Assembly (NCBI GenBank): GCA_007571115.1
Contig: RKSA01000225.1
Location: 1 to 8,035 of the forward strand
Length of the DNA: 8,035 nt
DNA from: Gammaproteobacteria bacterium
Lineage (GTDB): Bacteria > Pseudomonadota > Gammaproteobacteria > Pseudomonadales > Pseudohongiellaceae
Direction: 5' to 3'
Below the pieces are notes generated by a model. The model saw only the letters and a program-made list of their open reading frames with translations, searched no databases and was not told the origin of the DNA. Within the stretch, counting starts at the first letter, position 1; each line of letters starts with the position of its first letter. Both the position numbers and the translations under genes were made by a program. Of this stretch, positions 1 through 7,179 are shown piece after piece.

Positions 1-71
1 GCGCCTTTCGCGCTAAGGGCATCGGCGGCCGCCCGGGTGGAGATTTCCAATGCGTTTGCCGAAACAGCCAT
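1..71 (-). CDS. Possible 5' end of an unrecognised gene running off the window edge
   Basis: Reading leftward from an ATG at 71-69 there is an open frame of 23 codons to the window edge, beginning MAVSANALEISTRAAADALS. The composition is plausible for a real N-terminus in a GC-rich genome. The frame lies downstream of a consensus -35 box and on the same strand as the opp operon. Too little is visible to name a family. The ribosome-binding site is weak: a GAGG at 88-85 sits about 13 bases from the ATG. Other frames on both strands are also open across this short stretch, so this is a tentative call that rests mainly on the promoter-like sequence in front of it. Confidence 0.3.
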   Translation of the reverse strand, partial: MAVSANALEISTRAAADALSAKG

Positions 72-72
72 T

Positions 73-111
73 CGAGAATTCTCGCCTCTTTGGCATCGCG
101 ATTTGCGAGCC
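73..111 (-). other. Leader with two inverted repeats upstream of the left-edge ATG
   Basis: Two dyad symmetries lie between the candidate promoter and the candidate ATG. The first is a hairpin at 92-111: arms GGC plus TCGC pair with GCGA plus GCC around a 5-base loop, with one bulged base. The second is a perfect 12-base palindrome, CGAGAATTCTCG, at 73-84, ending one base from the ATG. In the minus orientation no T-run follows either, so neither looks like an intrinsic terminator of the opp operon. Read on the plus strand, the hairpin is followed by TGGTTTT, a poor terminator-like tail. A regulatory role is conjecture. Confidence 0.25.
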
Positions 112-138
112 TGGTTTTGCGTGTCGCCGATACCTTCC

Positions 139-169
139 CATATATCGTCGATGAAGCGCTCTTTGTCAA
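139..169 (-). promoter_or_regulatory. Candidate sigma70 promoter between oppF and the left-edge gene
   Basis: On the minus strand a perfect TTGACA (169-164) is followed by an AT-rich run containing GATATA at 146-141 (17-base spacer, 3/6 match to TATAAT) and TATATG at 144-139 (19-base spacer, 4/6 match). Either could act as the -10. Transcription would start near 133 and leave a leader of about 60 bases before the ATG at 71. A 6-bp inverted repeat, CGATGA (149-154) and TCATCG (171-176), flanks the -35 and could be an operator, but its arms are short. The intact -35 is the strong part; the -10 is mediocre. Confidence 0.4.
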
Positions 170-194
170 ATCATCGGGCAAATTTCCACAGCCA

Positions 195-1154
195 TCATGA
201 ATACAGATGGCAGGCGACCTGGCGGGTGGCGTCTTGCACGGGGATCAGTTCGGGGGTGACTTCGCGGCAGACGGGCATGACCTTGGGGCAGCGGCTGGCG
301 AAGCGGCAGCCGGCGGGGATGTTGACCGGGGACGGGATCTCGCCGCGAATCGCTGCCGATTCGCGATTGCGCTCGACTGCTGGGTCGGGCTCGGGGTTCG
401 ATGCGACCAGCAGCTCGGTGTAGGGATGCTTCGGCTCGAAATAGACCGCGTCGGCGCTGCCGATTTCCACGAGCGAACCGAGATACATCACCGCCATCCG
501 GTCGCTGACATGGCGCACCATCGACAGGTCATGGGCGATGAACAGCATCGTCAGGCCGAGGGATTCCTTGAGCCCGCCGAGCAGATTGATGACCTGGGCC
601 TGCACCGAGACGTCGAGGGCCGAGACGGGCTCGTCGCAGACGACGAACTCGGGTTCGAGGATCAGCGCCCGGGCGATGCCGATTCGCTGGCGCTGGCCGC
701 CGGAAAACTCGTGGGGATAGCGCGAGCCATGGTCGCCGCTCAGCCCTACCTGGTCGAGCCAGTCGGCAACCCGCGAGTTGATTTGCCGGCTCGACAGATC
801 GCTATGCAGGCGCAGGCCCTCGCCGATGATCTCGCCGACGGTCATTCGCGGGTTGAGTGACGAATACGGATCCTGGAAGATCATTTGCATGTTCTTCGCA
901 AGGCGCCGGAAATCCGCCGGGCGATAGCGGTCGGGCAGGGTTTCGCCGCGATAGCGGACCTTGCCGGATGTCTTCGGGTAGAGCCCGAGCAAGGTCTTGC
1001 CGAAAGTCGATTTGCCCGAGCCGCTTTCGCCGACGAGGCCGACGATTTCCCGCGCCGCCACGGCGAGATTGACATCATCGACGGCGTGCAGGCGCTGGCC
1101 GCCGCCAAGCTCGAAATGGCGGCTCAATCCCTCGGCTGCAATCAGCTCGCTCAT
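195..1154 (-). CDS. oppF: Oligopeptide ABC transporter ATP-binding protein OppF
   Basis: One of the two cytoplasmic ATPases that power peptide import through OppB/OppC. The 319-residue product has Walker A GESGSGKST (42-50), Q-loop glutamine 94 in FQDPYSS, signature FSGGQ (150-154), Walker B ending in D174-E175 and switch histidine 208. A C-terminal oligopeptide-transporter domain begins near HPYTELL (about 242) and carries four cysteines (C283, C289, C296, C315) in the spacing seen in Opp/Dpp ATPases. The frame extends further upstream inside oppD, but ATG 1154 gives the normal OppF N-terminus (E. coli protein about 334 residues), and an AAGG lies 11 bases before it. It is the last gene of the operon, 52 bases after oppD. 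All nucleotide-site residues are present, so it should be catalytically competent. The assignment as OppF rather than DppF follows from the complete, Opp-like operon. Confidence 0.95.
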   Translation of the reverse strand: MSELIAAEGLSRHFELGGGQRLHAVDDVNLAVAAREIVGLVGESGSGKSTFGKTLLGLYPKTSGKVRYRGETLPDRYRPADFRRLAKNMQMIFQDPYSSLNPRMTVGEIIGEGLRLHSDLSSRQINSRVADWLDQVGLSGDHGSRYPHEFSGGQRQRIGIARALILEPEFVVCDEPVSALDVSVQAQVINLLGGLKESLGLTMLFIAHDLSMVRHVSDRMAVMYLGSLVEIGSADAVYFEPKHPYTELLVASNPEPDPAVERNRESAAIRGEIPSPVNIPAGCRFASRCPKVMPVCREVTPELIPVQDATRQVACHLYS

Positions 1155-1206
1155 CCTGGCAGGCGCCTTGGGCGCAAGCTTGTCTGGTGTGGTGCAGTCT
1201 GACGGT

Positions 1207-2243
<1,037 letters not shown>

Positions 2244-2247
<4 letters not shown>

Positions 2248-3599
2248 CCCGTGTTCCTCATTCGCGCGTCGAGAGCATCGCGCAGGCCGTCGCCGAGCAG
2301 GTTGAACGCCAGCACCGTGACGCTGATGAACAGGGCCGGAAAAATCAGCTCGTGGGGAGTGGTGAGCATGGTGGCGATTCCCTCGTTCGACATCGAGCCC
2401 CAGGAAGGAGTCGGCGGCGCCACTCCCATGCCGATGAAGGAAAGAAATGCCTCGGTAAAAATCGCCTTGGGAATCTCGAAGGTCAGGGTCACGAGCACGA
2501 CGCCAAAAGTGTTCGGTAGCATGTGCCTCGCCACCAGATAGCTCTTGCGCGCGCCGAGCAACTGTGATGCCTGCACGTAGCCTTGCTCGCGCAATTGCAG
2601 GATCTGTCCGCGCACGAGCCGCGCCGTGGCCGGCCACATCAGCAGCACCAGCGCGACCAGCATCGGCATGACTCCGCTTTCGCCAGGGCCGATGCCAAAA
2701 GCGATCTTGAACAGGATCATGAACAGCAGGAACGGCAGCGCCACGACGAAGTCGGCGAAGCGCATCATGAACTGATCGGCCTTGCCGCCAAGAAACCCCG
2801 CAGTGGCGCCGAAGGCGACTCCGAACAGCACGAACAGCATCGGCGCGACGATGCCGATGAACAGCGAAACCCGCGCGCCTGCCATGAGCCGCGCGAGCAT
2901 GTCGCGGCCGAGATAGTCGGTTCCCAAGGGATGCCAGCGCAGCTTGACCGAATCGCCGATCGCGAGTTCGCTCTGTTCGGAAATGAGCCCGCGCTGCATC
3001 GCGTCAGCCAGGGTCGTGACGCGGCGCACGTCGACTTCGAGGCTCTGGTAGTTATCGGTCACCTTGCCATTGCCATCGAGTGCGACTACCGAATAGAAAT
3101 AGCGACCGGGACGCAGGTCGAGGCGGTCCTCGTGATGCAAGGTCGCGTTGTTGTAGAACTCGGCCAGCGGCATTCCATAGGCGAGCTCCGGGCCGACCGG
3201 GAACACATTGCGATAGACGCGATGGCCATTGGCGCCGGGCAATGCATCCCATTTCAGGCGCACCGCCTGGGAATTCGCCTCGCCGATGACGTGCAGCGGC
3301 CCGGCGGCGCCCGAGCCGTCCCAGGGCTGATAGTCGGCGACGATCAAGGCATCGCGGCCGAATCCGGGAGACAGGCTGATCTGGTCGACGTCCTGGGCCG
3401 CCGGATCGATTCGCCACAGCCAGGGGCCGGCGATCGTGAACAACAGCAGGCCGATGACCAGCCAGAGCGACACCAGCGCGCGGCGGTTTGCCTTGAGCCG
3501 CAACCATGCGTCCTGCCAGTACGACAGCGAAGGCCGGCTGATGCCATGGATGTCGCGTTGCTCGCCCAGGGGCAGGAAATCGGCCGCCTTGTGCATCAT
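2244..3599 (-). CDS. oppC: Oligopeptide ABC transporter permease OppC with a large periplasmic insertion
   Basis: Inner-membrane permease that forms the peptide channel with OppB. At 451 residues it is about 150 longer than E. coli OppC (about 300). The N-terminus is recognisably OppC (MM start; LSYWQDAWLRLKANRRALVSL leading into TM1 at about 41-60). The permease domain resumes at GTDYLGRDMLARL (226-238), followed by five further hydrophobic segments (about 243-268, 280-302, 309-325, 366-390, 415-438). The EAA coupling loop around 337-370 includes QASQLLGARKSYLVARHMLP, which should contact OppD/OppF. Between TM1 and GTDxxGRD lie about 140 extra residues (79-222). Their central part (about 108-192) reads like a fibronectin type III fold: LKWDALPGANGHRVYRN, then YFYSVVALDGNGKVTDN. 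By the family's topology this loop is periplasmic. The start codon overlaps the oppB stop (ATGA, 3599-3596), with TAAGG five bases upstream. Confidence 0.93.
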
Positions 3600-4540
3600 T
3601 GCAGCCTTACGCGGGGATCGATGAAGCCGTAGAGCAGGTCGACGACGATCACCATGAACACGAGAAAGGCGCCATAGAACACCGTGGTTCCCATGATGAC
3701 GGTATAGTCGAGCTGCTGCACCGCCTCGACGAAAAAGCGCCCGAGCCCGGGAATCGCGAACACGAGCTCGACGACGAAACCTCCTGTGGTGATGGCCGCG
3801 ATTTGCGGGCCGAGCACGGTGACCACGGGCAGGATCGCATTGCGCAATTGGTGGCGCGAGAAAATGAGCGCTGGTGGCACGCCTTTCGATCTGGCGGTGC
3901 GGACGAAATCCGAATCGATGATCTCGAGCATCGACGAGCGCATCAGCCGCGTCAGATACGCCATCGTGCTCATGCCGAGCACGAGTGCCGGGGTCAGCAT
4001 GTGGAAGACGGTTCCCCAGCCCGCCACGGGAAGCACGCTGCGGCCAGCCAGATTGTTCACGGCGACCAGGCCGAGCTGGCTCAAGGCCGCGATGACGAAG
4101 CTCGGCACCGAAATGCCGAGAATCACCAGGAACATGATGACGTAGTCGGGAAGCCGGTTGCGGTACAGGGCGGTCAAGGCACCCCACAGCACTCCGCCAA
4201 CGGCGGCGAACAGCACCGCAAGGATTCCGAGCGTCGCCGATACCGGAAAATGCTCGCGAATGATGTCGTTGACCTCGCGATTCTCCTGGGTGAAGGAAAC
4301 GCCGAAATCGCCCCGGGCGAGATTGCCGAGATAGATCAGGTACTGGTTGAAAAGCGGCTGGTCGAGACCGTAGCGCGCCTCGAGGTTGGCGCGGATCGCC
4401 GGAGTCATGGCGCGGTCGTTGAGCAGGGGGTCGCCGGGCACGTTGTGCATGGCGAAGAAGGTTGCGGTGGCGATGAACCAGACCGTCAACACGCCTTGGA
4501 GAAGGCGTTTCAGCACGTACCAGGCCATTCCTTGCCCCAT
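3596..4540 (-). CDS. oppB: Oligopeptide ABC transporter permease OppB
   Basis: First permease of the peptide channel, partner of OppC. The 314-residue product starts with the typical short cytoplasmic lead and TM1 (AWYVLKRLLQGVLTVWFIAT, 6-25), then the periplasmic NVPGDPLL motif (33-40) and GLDQPLFNQYLIYLGNLARG (58-77). Further membrane segments lie near 101-124, 132-158, 180-200, 238-262 and 283-306. The EAA coupling loop is clear: DFVRTARSKGVPPALIFSRH (211-230). The C-terminus FIDPRVRLQ is standard. Two starts are possible: ATG 4540, four bases after the oppA stop, or ATG 4528, which has AAGGA directly abutting it and so badly spaced. I chose 4540; the difference is four residues. Length matches E. 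coli OppB (306 residues). It overlaps oppC by four bases. Confidence 0.94.
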   Translation of the reverse strand: MGQGMAWYVLKRLLQGVLTVWFIATATFFAMHNVPGDPLLNDRAMTPAIRANLEARYGLDQPLFNQYLIYLGNLARGDFGVSFTQENREVNDIIREHFPVSATLGILAVLFAAVGGVLWGALTALYRNRLPDYVIMFLVILGISVPSFVIAALSQLGLVAVNNLAGRSVLPVAGWGTVFHMLTPALVLGMSTMAYLTRLMRSSMLEIIDSDFVRTARSKGVPPALIFSRHQLRNAILPVVTVLGPQIAAITTGGFVVELVFAIPGLGRFFVEAVQQLDYTVIMGTTVFYGAFLVFMVIVVDLLYGFIDPRVRLQ

Positions 4541-4544
4541 GGGA

Positions 4545-6236
4545 TCACTCGCCGCCCCGCTCCTCGATCCAGGCATAGCTGTAATCGACTTCAGGCCCCA
4601 CGGCGCGGCGCTGGAAGCCTTTCAGTTGCGGATCGACGACGAAGGACCAGCCGCGCTCGTACATCGGCACGATCACCACGTCGTCGTGGACGAGCTGCTG
4701 GATGTCGGCGAAGGCCTTCATGCGCCGGGCCGGATCGAGCTCGGACTGGGCGACCCGGATGAAAGCGTCCATCTCCGCGCTCGCGTAGCGGCCGCGATTG
4801 TTCAGGTTCCACGACGAGAACAGGTCGCCGAAGGTCAGCGCGTCGTCGTAGTCCGGGCCCCAGCCGCTCGCGACGATATCGAACTCGCCGGCGTCCATCT
4901 TCGCCAGCCGCTGCTTGAAAATCTGCTTGTCGATACGCAGTTCGAGGCCGAGATTGCGCGCATAGACCGCCTGGTAGTACTCCGAGGTGATGGCGCCGAT
5001 GGGGCTGTCGTCGGCGAGAAAATGCAGTGGCGGGAACTCTTCGAGGCCGAGTTCCCGCCGCGCCAGCTCGAGATGCTGCCGGGCCTTGGCGACATTGTAC
5101 TCGTGGGGTGGTGGCGGGTGTTCCTGGCGGAAATAGCCGTCGACGCCGCGAACCCAGAAGGGGAACAGGCTAACTGCGGGCAGGTAGCTCGGCTCTTTCA
5201 GCGCCTTGTAGACGAACTCGACGGGATCCTGGGCGAGCAGCAGCGCCTTGCGGAAATTGCGGTTCGTGGTGATGCGGCCCTCGCGGAAGTTGAGCTGCAG
5301 GAAAAACACCGTGCCGTCCATCGAGCGGTCGATCTGCCAGCGTCGTTCCATGGCTTCGCCAAGCATCTGCGGAACGAGCTGGGTATCGGCGATCTGGCCG
5401 TCCTTGAACAGGTTCAGCCGCGCGTTGACGTCCTGAGTGATGTAGCCGACATGGATCGTGTCGAGCCAGCCCTTGTGCTCGCCCCAGTAGCCGGGGTTGC
5501 GATCCCAGCGCATCGAGGCACTATGCACCCATTCGTTCATCACGTAGGGGCCGTTGTACAGCAGCATGTTGGCGCTGGCGCCGAAGCGGCCATTGGTCGA
5601 TGCGAAAAACTCCTCGTTGATCGGATAGAAGGTGACGAAGGCGACGAGCTTGTCGAAATACGGCGTTGGCCGTTCGAATTCGACTTCGAGCACGCGCTCG
5701 CCGAGGGCGCGAACGCCGAGGGACTCGATCGGCAATTCGCCGCGGTTGATCGCCTCGGCGTTCTTCACCGGATACATGATGAAGGCATACGCCGATGCCG
5801 TGGCGGGATCCTGCACGCGCCGCCAGGCGAACACGAAGTCATGGGCGGTGACCGGCTCGCCATTGCTCCAGCGCGCGTCCTCGCGAAGCCAGAAGGTCGC
5901 GCCGTCCTCGCGCAGCTCGTAGCGTTCGGCGACCCCCGGGATCAAGGCCATGTTGTCGTCGTAGGACAACAGCCCCTCGATCGTGTGGGAAAGCACCACG
6001 ATGCTGCTCGAATCGGTGGCGCGGCCATAGTCGAGCTGCGGCGGTTCGGTGCGCAAGGCGATCGTGATGGCGTTATTCTGCGCGTCGATGGCGCCGCCGG
6101 CGACCGCTCCGCCAGTGCGGCTCGCGGCGAGGCCGAGCAGCCAGACGACGAGTGCCAGGCCGCCAAACGCATACGCTGCGAGCAGCGCCAGTTGCCTGAG
6201 CGCTGCGAGGTTGAGCTGTCCGGCTCGCTGCTTCAT
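4545..6236 (-). CDS. oppA: Periplasmic oligopeptide-binding protein OppA, probably membrane-anchored
   Basis: Peptide-binding component of the importer (SBP family 5, OppA/MppA type), 563 residues against about 543 in E. coli. Residues 1-16 are short and basic, and 17-38 form one hydrophobic helix without a lipobox or clear cleavage site. The protein contains no cysteine, so it cannot be a lipoprotein; an uncleaved signal anchor is the simplest reading. Family motifs include LREDARWSNGEPVTAHDF (117-134), TASAYAFIMYP (146-156), RPTPYFDKLVAF (189-200), YNGPYVMNEWV (227-237) and SGWGPDYDDALTFGD (457-471). Aligned by eye, D462 matches E. coli mature Asp419, which binds the peptide amino terminus, while the Arg413 position is alanine. 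The disulphide cysteines of E. coli OppA (271 and 417) are absent. ATG 6236 is preferred, seven bases after the MAPEG stop; an upstream TTG at 6272 would overlap that gene. The ribosome-binding site is weak, suggesting coupling. Confidence 0.93.
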   Translation of the reverse strand: MKQRAGQLNLAALRQLALLAAYAFGGLALVVWLLGLAASRTGGAVAGGAIDAQNNAITIALRTEPPQLDYGRATDSSSIVVLSHTIEGLLSYDDNMALIPGVAERYELREDGATFWLREDARWSNGEPVTAHDFVFAWRRVQDPATASAYAFIMYPVKNAEAINRGELPIESLGVRALGERVLEVEFERPTPYFDKLVAFVTFYPINEEFFASTNGRFGASANMLLYNGPYVMNEWVHSASMRWDRNPGYWGEHKGWLDTIHVGYITQDVNARLNLFKDGQIADTQLVPQMLGEAMERRWQIDRSMDGTVFFLQLNFREGRITTNRNFRKALLLAQDPVEFVYKALKEPSYLPAVSLFPFWVRGVDGYFRQEHPPPPHEYNVAKARQHLELARRELGLEEFPPLHFLADDSPIGAITSEYYQAVYARNLGLELRIDKQIFKQRLAKMDAGEFDIVASGWGPDYDDALTFGDLFSSWNLNNRGRYASAEMDAFIRVAQSELDPARRMKAFADIQQLVHDDVVIVPMYERGWSFVVDPQLKGFQRRAVGPEVDYSYAWIEERGGE

Positions 6237-6243
6237 CGATCGC

Positions 6244-6627
6244 TCAGGCGAGGGCCTGGACCACGCCGACAAGGCCCGCCGCGAACAGGTAGACCGTCGC
6301 GAAAAAGCCGACGCCGAAGCCGAGGCTGCGGCGGTTGGGATCCTTGGCGTAGCCGAAGTAGTACAACTGTCGGCCGATGACGAACACCAGGCCCGCCACG
6401 GCGGCCCACAGCGGATCGCTGAAAAGGCCGCAAATCGCGAGCAGCGGAATGACGATCACGAGCTGCTCGAGGGTGTTTTGCTGAATCCTGAAATAGCGTT
6501 CGAATTCCTCGTTGCCCGTGGTCGCCGGGGCCGACACACCGTGTTTCTTCCGCGCCCGGCCCACGGCGATGCTGAAGCCCATGAACTGGATCAGGGCCAC
6601 GATGATGACGATCGCGATCATTTCCAT
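6244..6627 (-). CDS. MAPEG-family integral membrane protein
   Basis: A 127-residue protein with four hydrophobic segments (about 3-22, 56-74, 75-91 and 103-125). It belongs to the MAPEG family, which includes microsomal glutathione transferases and leukotriene C4 synthase. The signature is GNEEFERYFRIQQNTLEQ (38-55): the conserved Glu-Arg and Asn-Thr-Leu-Glu of the glutathione-binding loop between TM1 and TM2. A second family motif is RQLYYFGYAKDPNRRSLGF (86-104), with the Arg/Tyr pattern near the active site. Bacterial members may conjugate or reduce lipid electrophiles with glutathione, but many are uncharacterised, so the substrate is unknown. ATG 6627 has a good GGAG nine bases upstream (6640-6637). 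It heads the operon, with only seven bases before oppA. Family assignment is firm; enzymatic activity is inferred. Confidence 0.88.
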   Translation of the reverse strand: MEMIAIVIIVALIQFMGFSIAVGRARKKHGVSAPATTGNEEFERYFRIQQNTLEQLVIVIPLLAICGLFSDPLWAAVAGLVFVIGRQLYYFGYAKDPNRRSLGFGVGFFATVYLFAAGLVGVVQALA

Positions 6628-6727
6628 ATTCGCTCACTCCTCTGGTTTCGAGCGTCGACCGCTGCGAGCCTTCGCTGGCAGCCTGGTTTCCGCAGCGCCT
6701 GCCGGGAAAGAATGTTCACCGGGGCGA

Positions 6728-6757
6728 ACTGTAGCACTTCACGGCGTCGGCTGTCAT
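6728..6757 (-). promoter_or_regulatory. Candidate promoter for the MAPEG-opp operon
   Basis: On the minus strand ATGACA (6757-6752, 5/6 match to TTGACA) is followed after 18 bases by TACAGT (6733-6728, 4/6 match to TATAAT). Transcription would start near 6721, giving a leader of about 95 bases to the ATG at 6627. I found no strong hairpin in this leader. It is the best match in the region by eye but is moderate, and another factor could drive the operon. Confidence 0.35.
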
Positions 6758-6800
6758 CGTCGCCGCTCGGCTCCTGCCGGGCTGCGGCCATCGGGCCCGA

Positions 6801-6829
6801 TTGAACGGGCAAGCCGCTTCGCCTATATT
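6801..6829 (+). promoter_or_regulatory. Sigma70-type promoter for xseB-ispA
   Basis: TTGAAC (6801-6806, 4/6 match to TTGACA) and TATATT (6824-6829, 5/6 match to TATAAT) are separated by the optimal 17 bases. Transcription should start near 6836, about 50 bases before the xseB ATG, so the leader includes the GAGGG ribosome-binding site. This is the most convincing promoter in the window. It lies about 70 bases from the oppositely oriented opp promoter candidate, making the intervening DNA a compact divergent control region. Confidence 0.6.
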
Positions 6830-6888
6830 CTGCTCGCCGTTGAAAGGCGTGGAAAGTGCAGACAAAGGGGATAGAGGGATACAGCTTC

Positions 6889-7179
6889 ATGGACAAGACC
6901 GAAGGCAAGATCAAAGGCAAGACCAAAGACAGCGCCGAACAAAAGGACTTCCATTTCGAGGAAAAGCTGCGCGAGCTGGAAAAACTGGTAACGCGAATGG
7001 AAGAGGGCGAGCTCGGCCTGGAAGAATCCCTCGAGGCATTCGAGCACGGGGTCGGGCTCGTCAAGCAGTGCCAGCAGGCTCTCGATCGCGCCGAACAGAA
7101 AGTCCGGCAACTCGTCTCCGCTGACGGCGAGACCCAGGAGCTTGCTGCCGGCCCGGCTGCGGACCAGCCGCCCCCGTGA
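6889..7179 (+). CDS. xseB: Exodeoxyribonuclease VII small subunit XseB
   Basis: Small subunit of exonuclease VII, which binds the large subunit XseA in several copies to make the enzyme that degrades single-stranded DNA to oligonucleotides. The 96-residue product contains the whole family domain: FEEKLRELEKLVTRMEEGEL (23-42), then LEESLEAFEHGVGLVKQCQ (44-62) and LDRAEQKVRQL (65-75), a helical hairpin as in E. coli XseB (80 residues). It has a lysine-rich N-terminal extension of about 20 residues built partly from a 12-base tandem repeat, and a Pro/Ala-rich tail. ATG 6889 is preferred because GAGGGA lies about nine bases upstream; an in-frame GTG at 6856 would add 11 residues with a poorer site. 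The stop overlaps the ispA start (GTGA). xseA is not in the window. Confidence 0.93.
   Translation: MDKTEGKIKGKTKDSAEQKDFHFEEKLRELEKLVTRMEEGELGLEESLEAFEHGVGLVKQCQQALDRAEQKVRQLVSADGETQELAAGPAADQPPP
6892..6927 (+). repeat. Three tandem 12-base units inside the start of xseB
   Basis: GACAAGACCGAA, GGCAAGATCAAA and GGCAAGACCAAA follow each other without gaps in frame and encode DKTE, GKIK and GKTK. Units two and three differ at one base; unit one differs from unit three at two. The run makes a basic N-terminal tail in front of the conserved XseB domain. A small in-frame repeat like this can gain or lose units by slippage without breaking the gene. Confidence 0.7.

Noticed and set aside
92..118. 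Hairpin followed by TGGTTTT as an intrinsic terminator for a plus-strand gene
   Set aside because: No convincing plus-strand gene ends just before it, the stem has a bulge and the T-run is short and interrupted, so I kept it only as an inverted repeat.
37..423. A 128-codon plus-strand frame at the left edge starting at GTG
   Set aside because: More than half lies antisense to the end of oppF, its sequence has no family features, and the start lacks a ribosome-binding site.
1155..1206. Possible extra promoter or small gene between oppD and oppF
   Set aside because: The 52 bases show no promoter-like pair and no small reading frame with a good start. It looks like an ordinary intra-operon spacer.
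2934..3365. OppC insertion as a sequencing artefact or a fused separate gene
   Set aside because: The reading frame is uninterrupted, codon use matches the flanks, and the permease sequence resumes in frame at GTDYLGRD, so it is an integral insertion.
2583..4762. Two long plus-strand frames (2583-3632 and 3599-4762) opposite oppC and oppB
   Set aside because: Both are rich in Glu, His, Asp and Arg, as expected from reading membrane-protein codons backwards, and show no domain or ribosome-binding signal.
4386..6380. A 664-codon open frame on the plus strand opposite oppA
   Set aside because: It mirrors the high-GC third-position bias of oppA/oppB on the other strand, has no recognisable domain, and conflicts with clear family matches on the minus strand.
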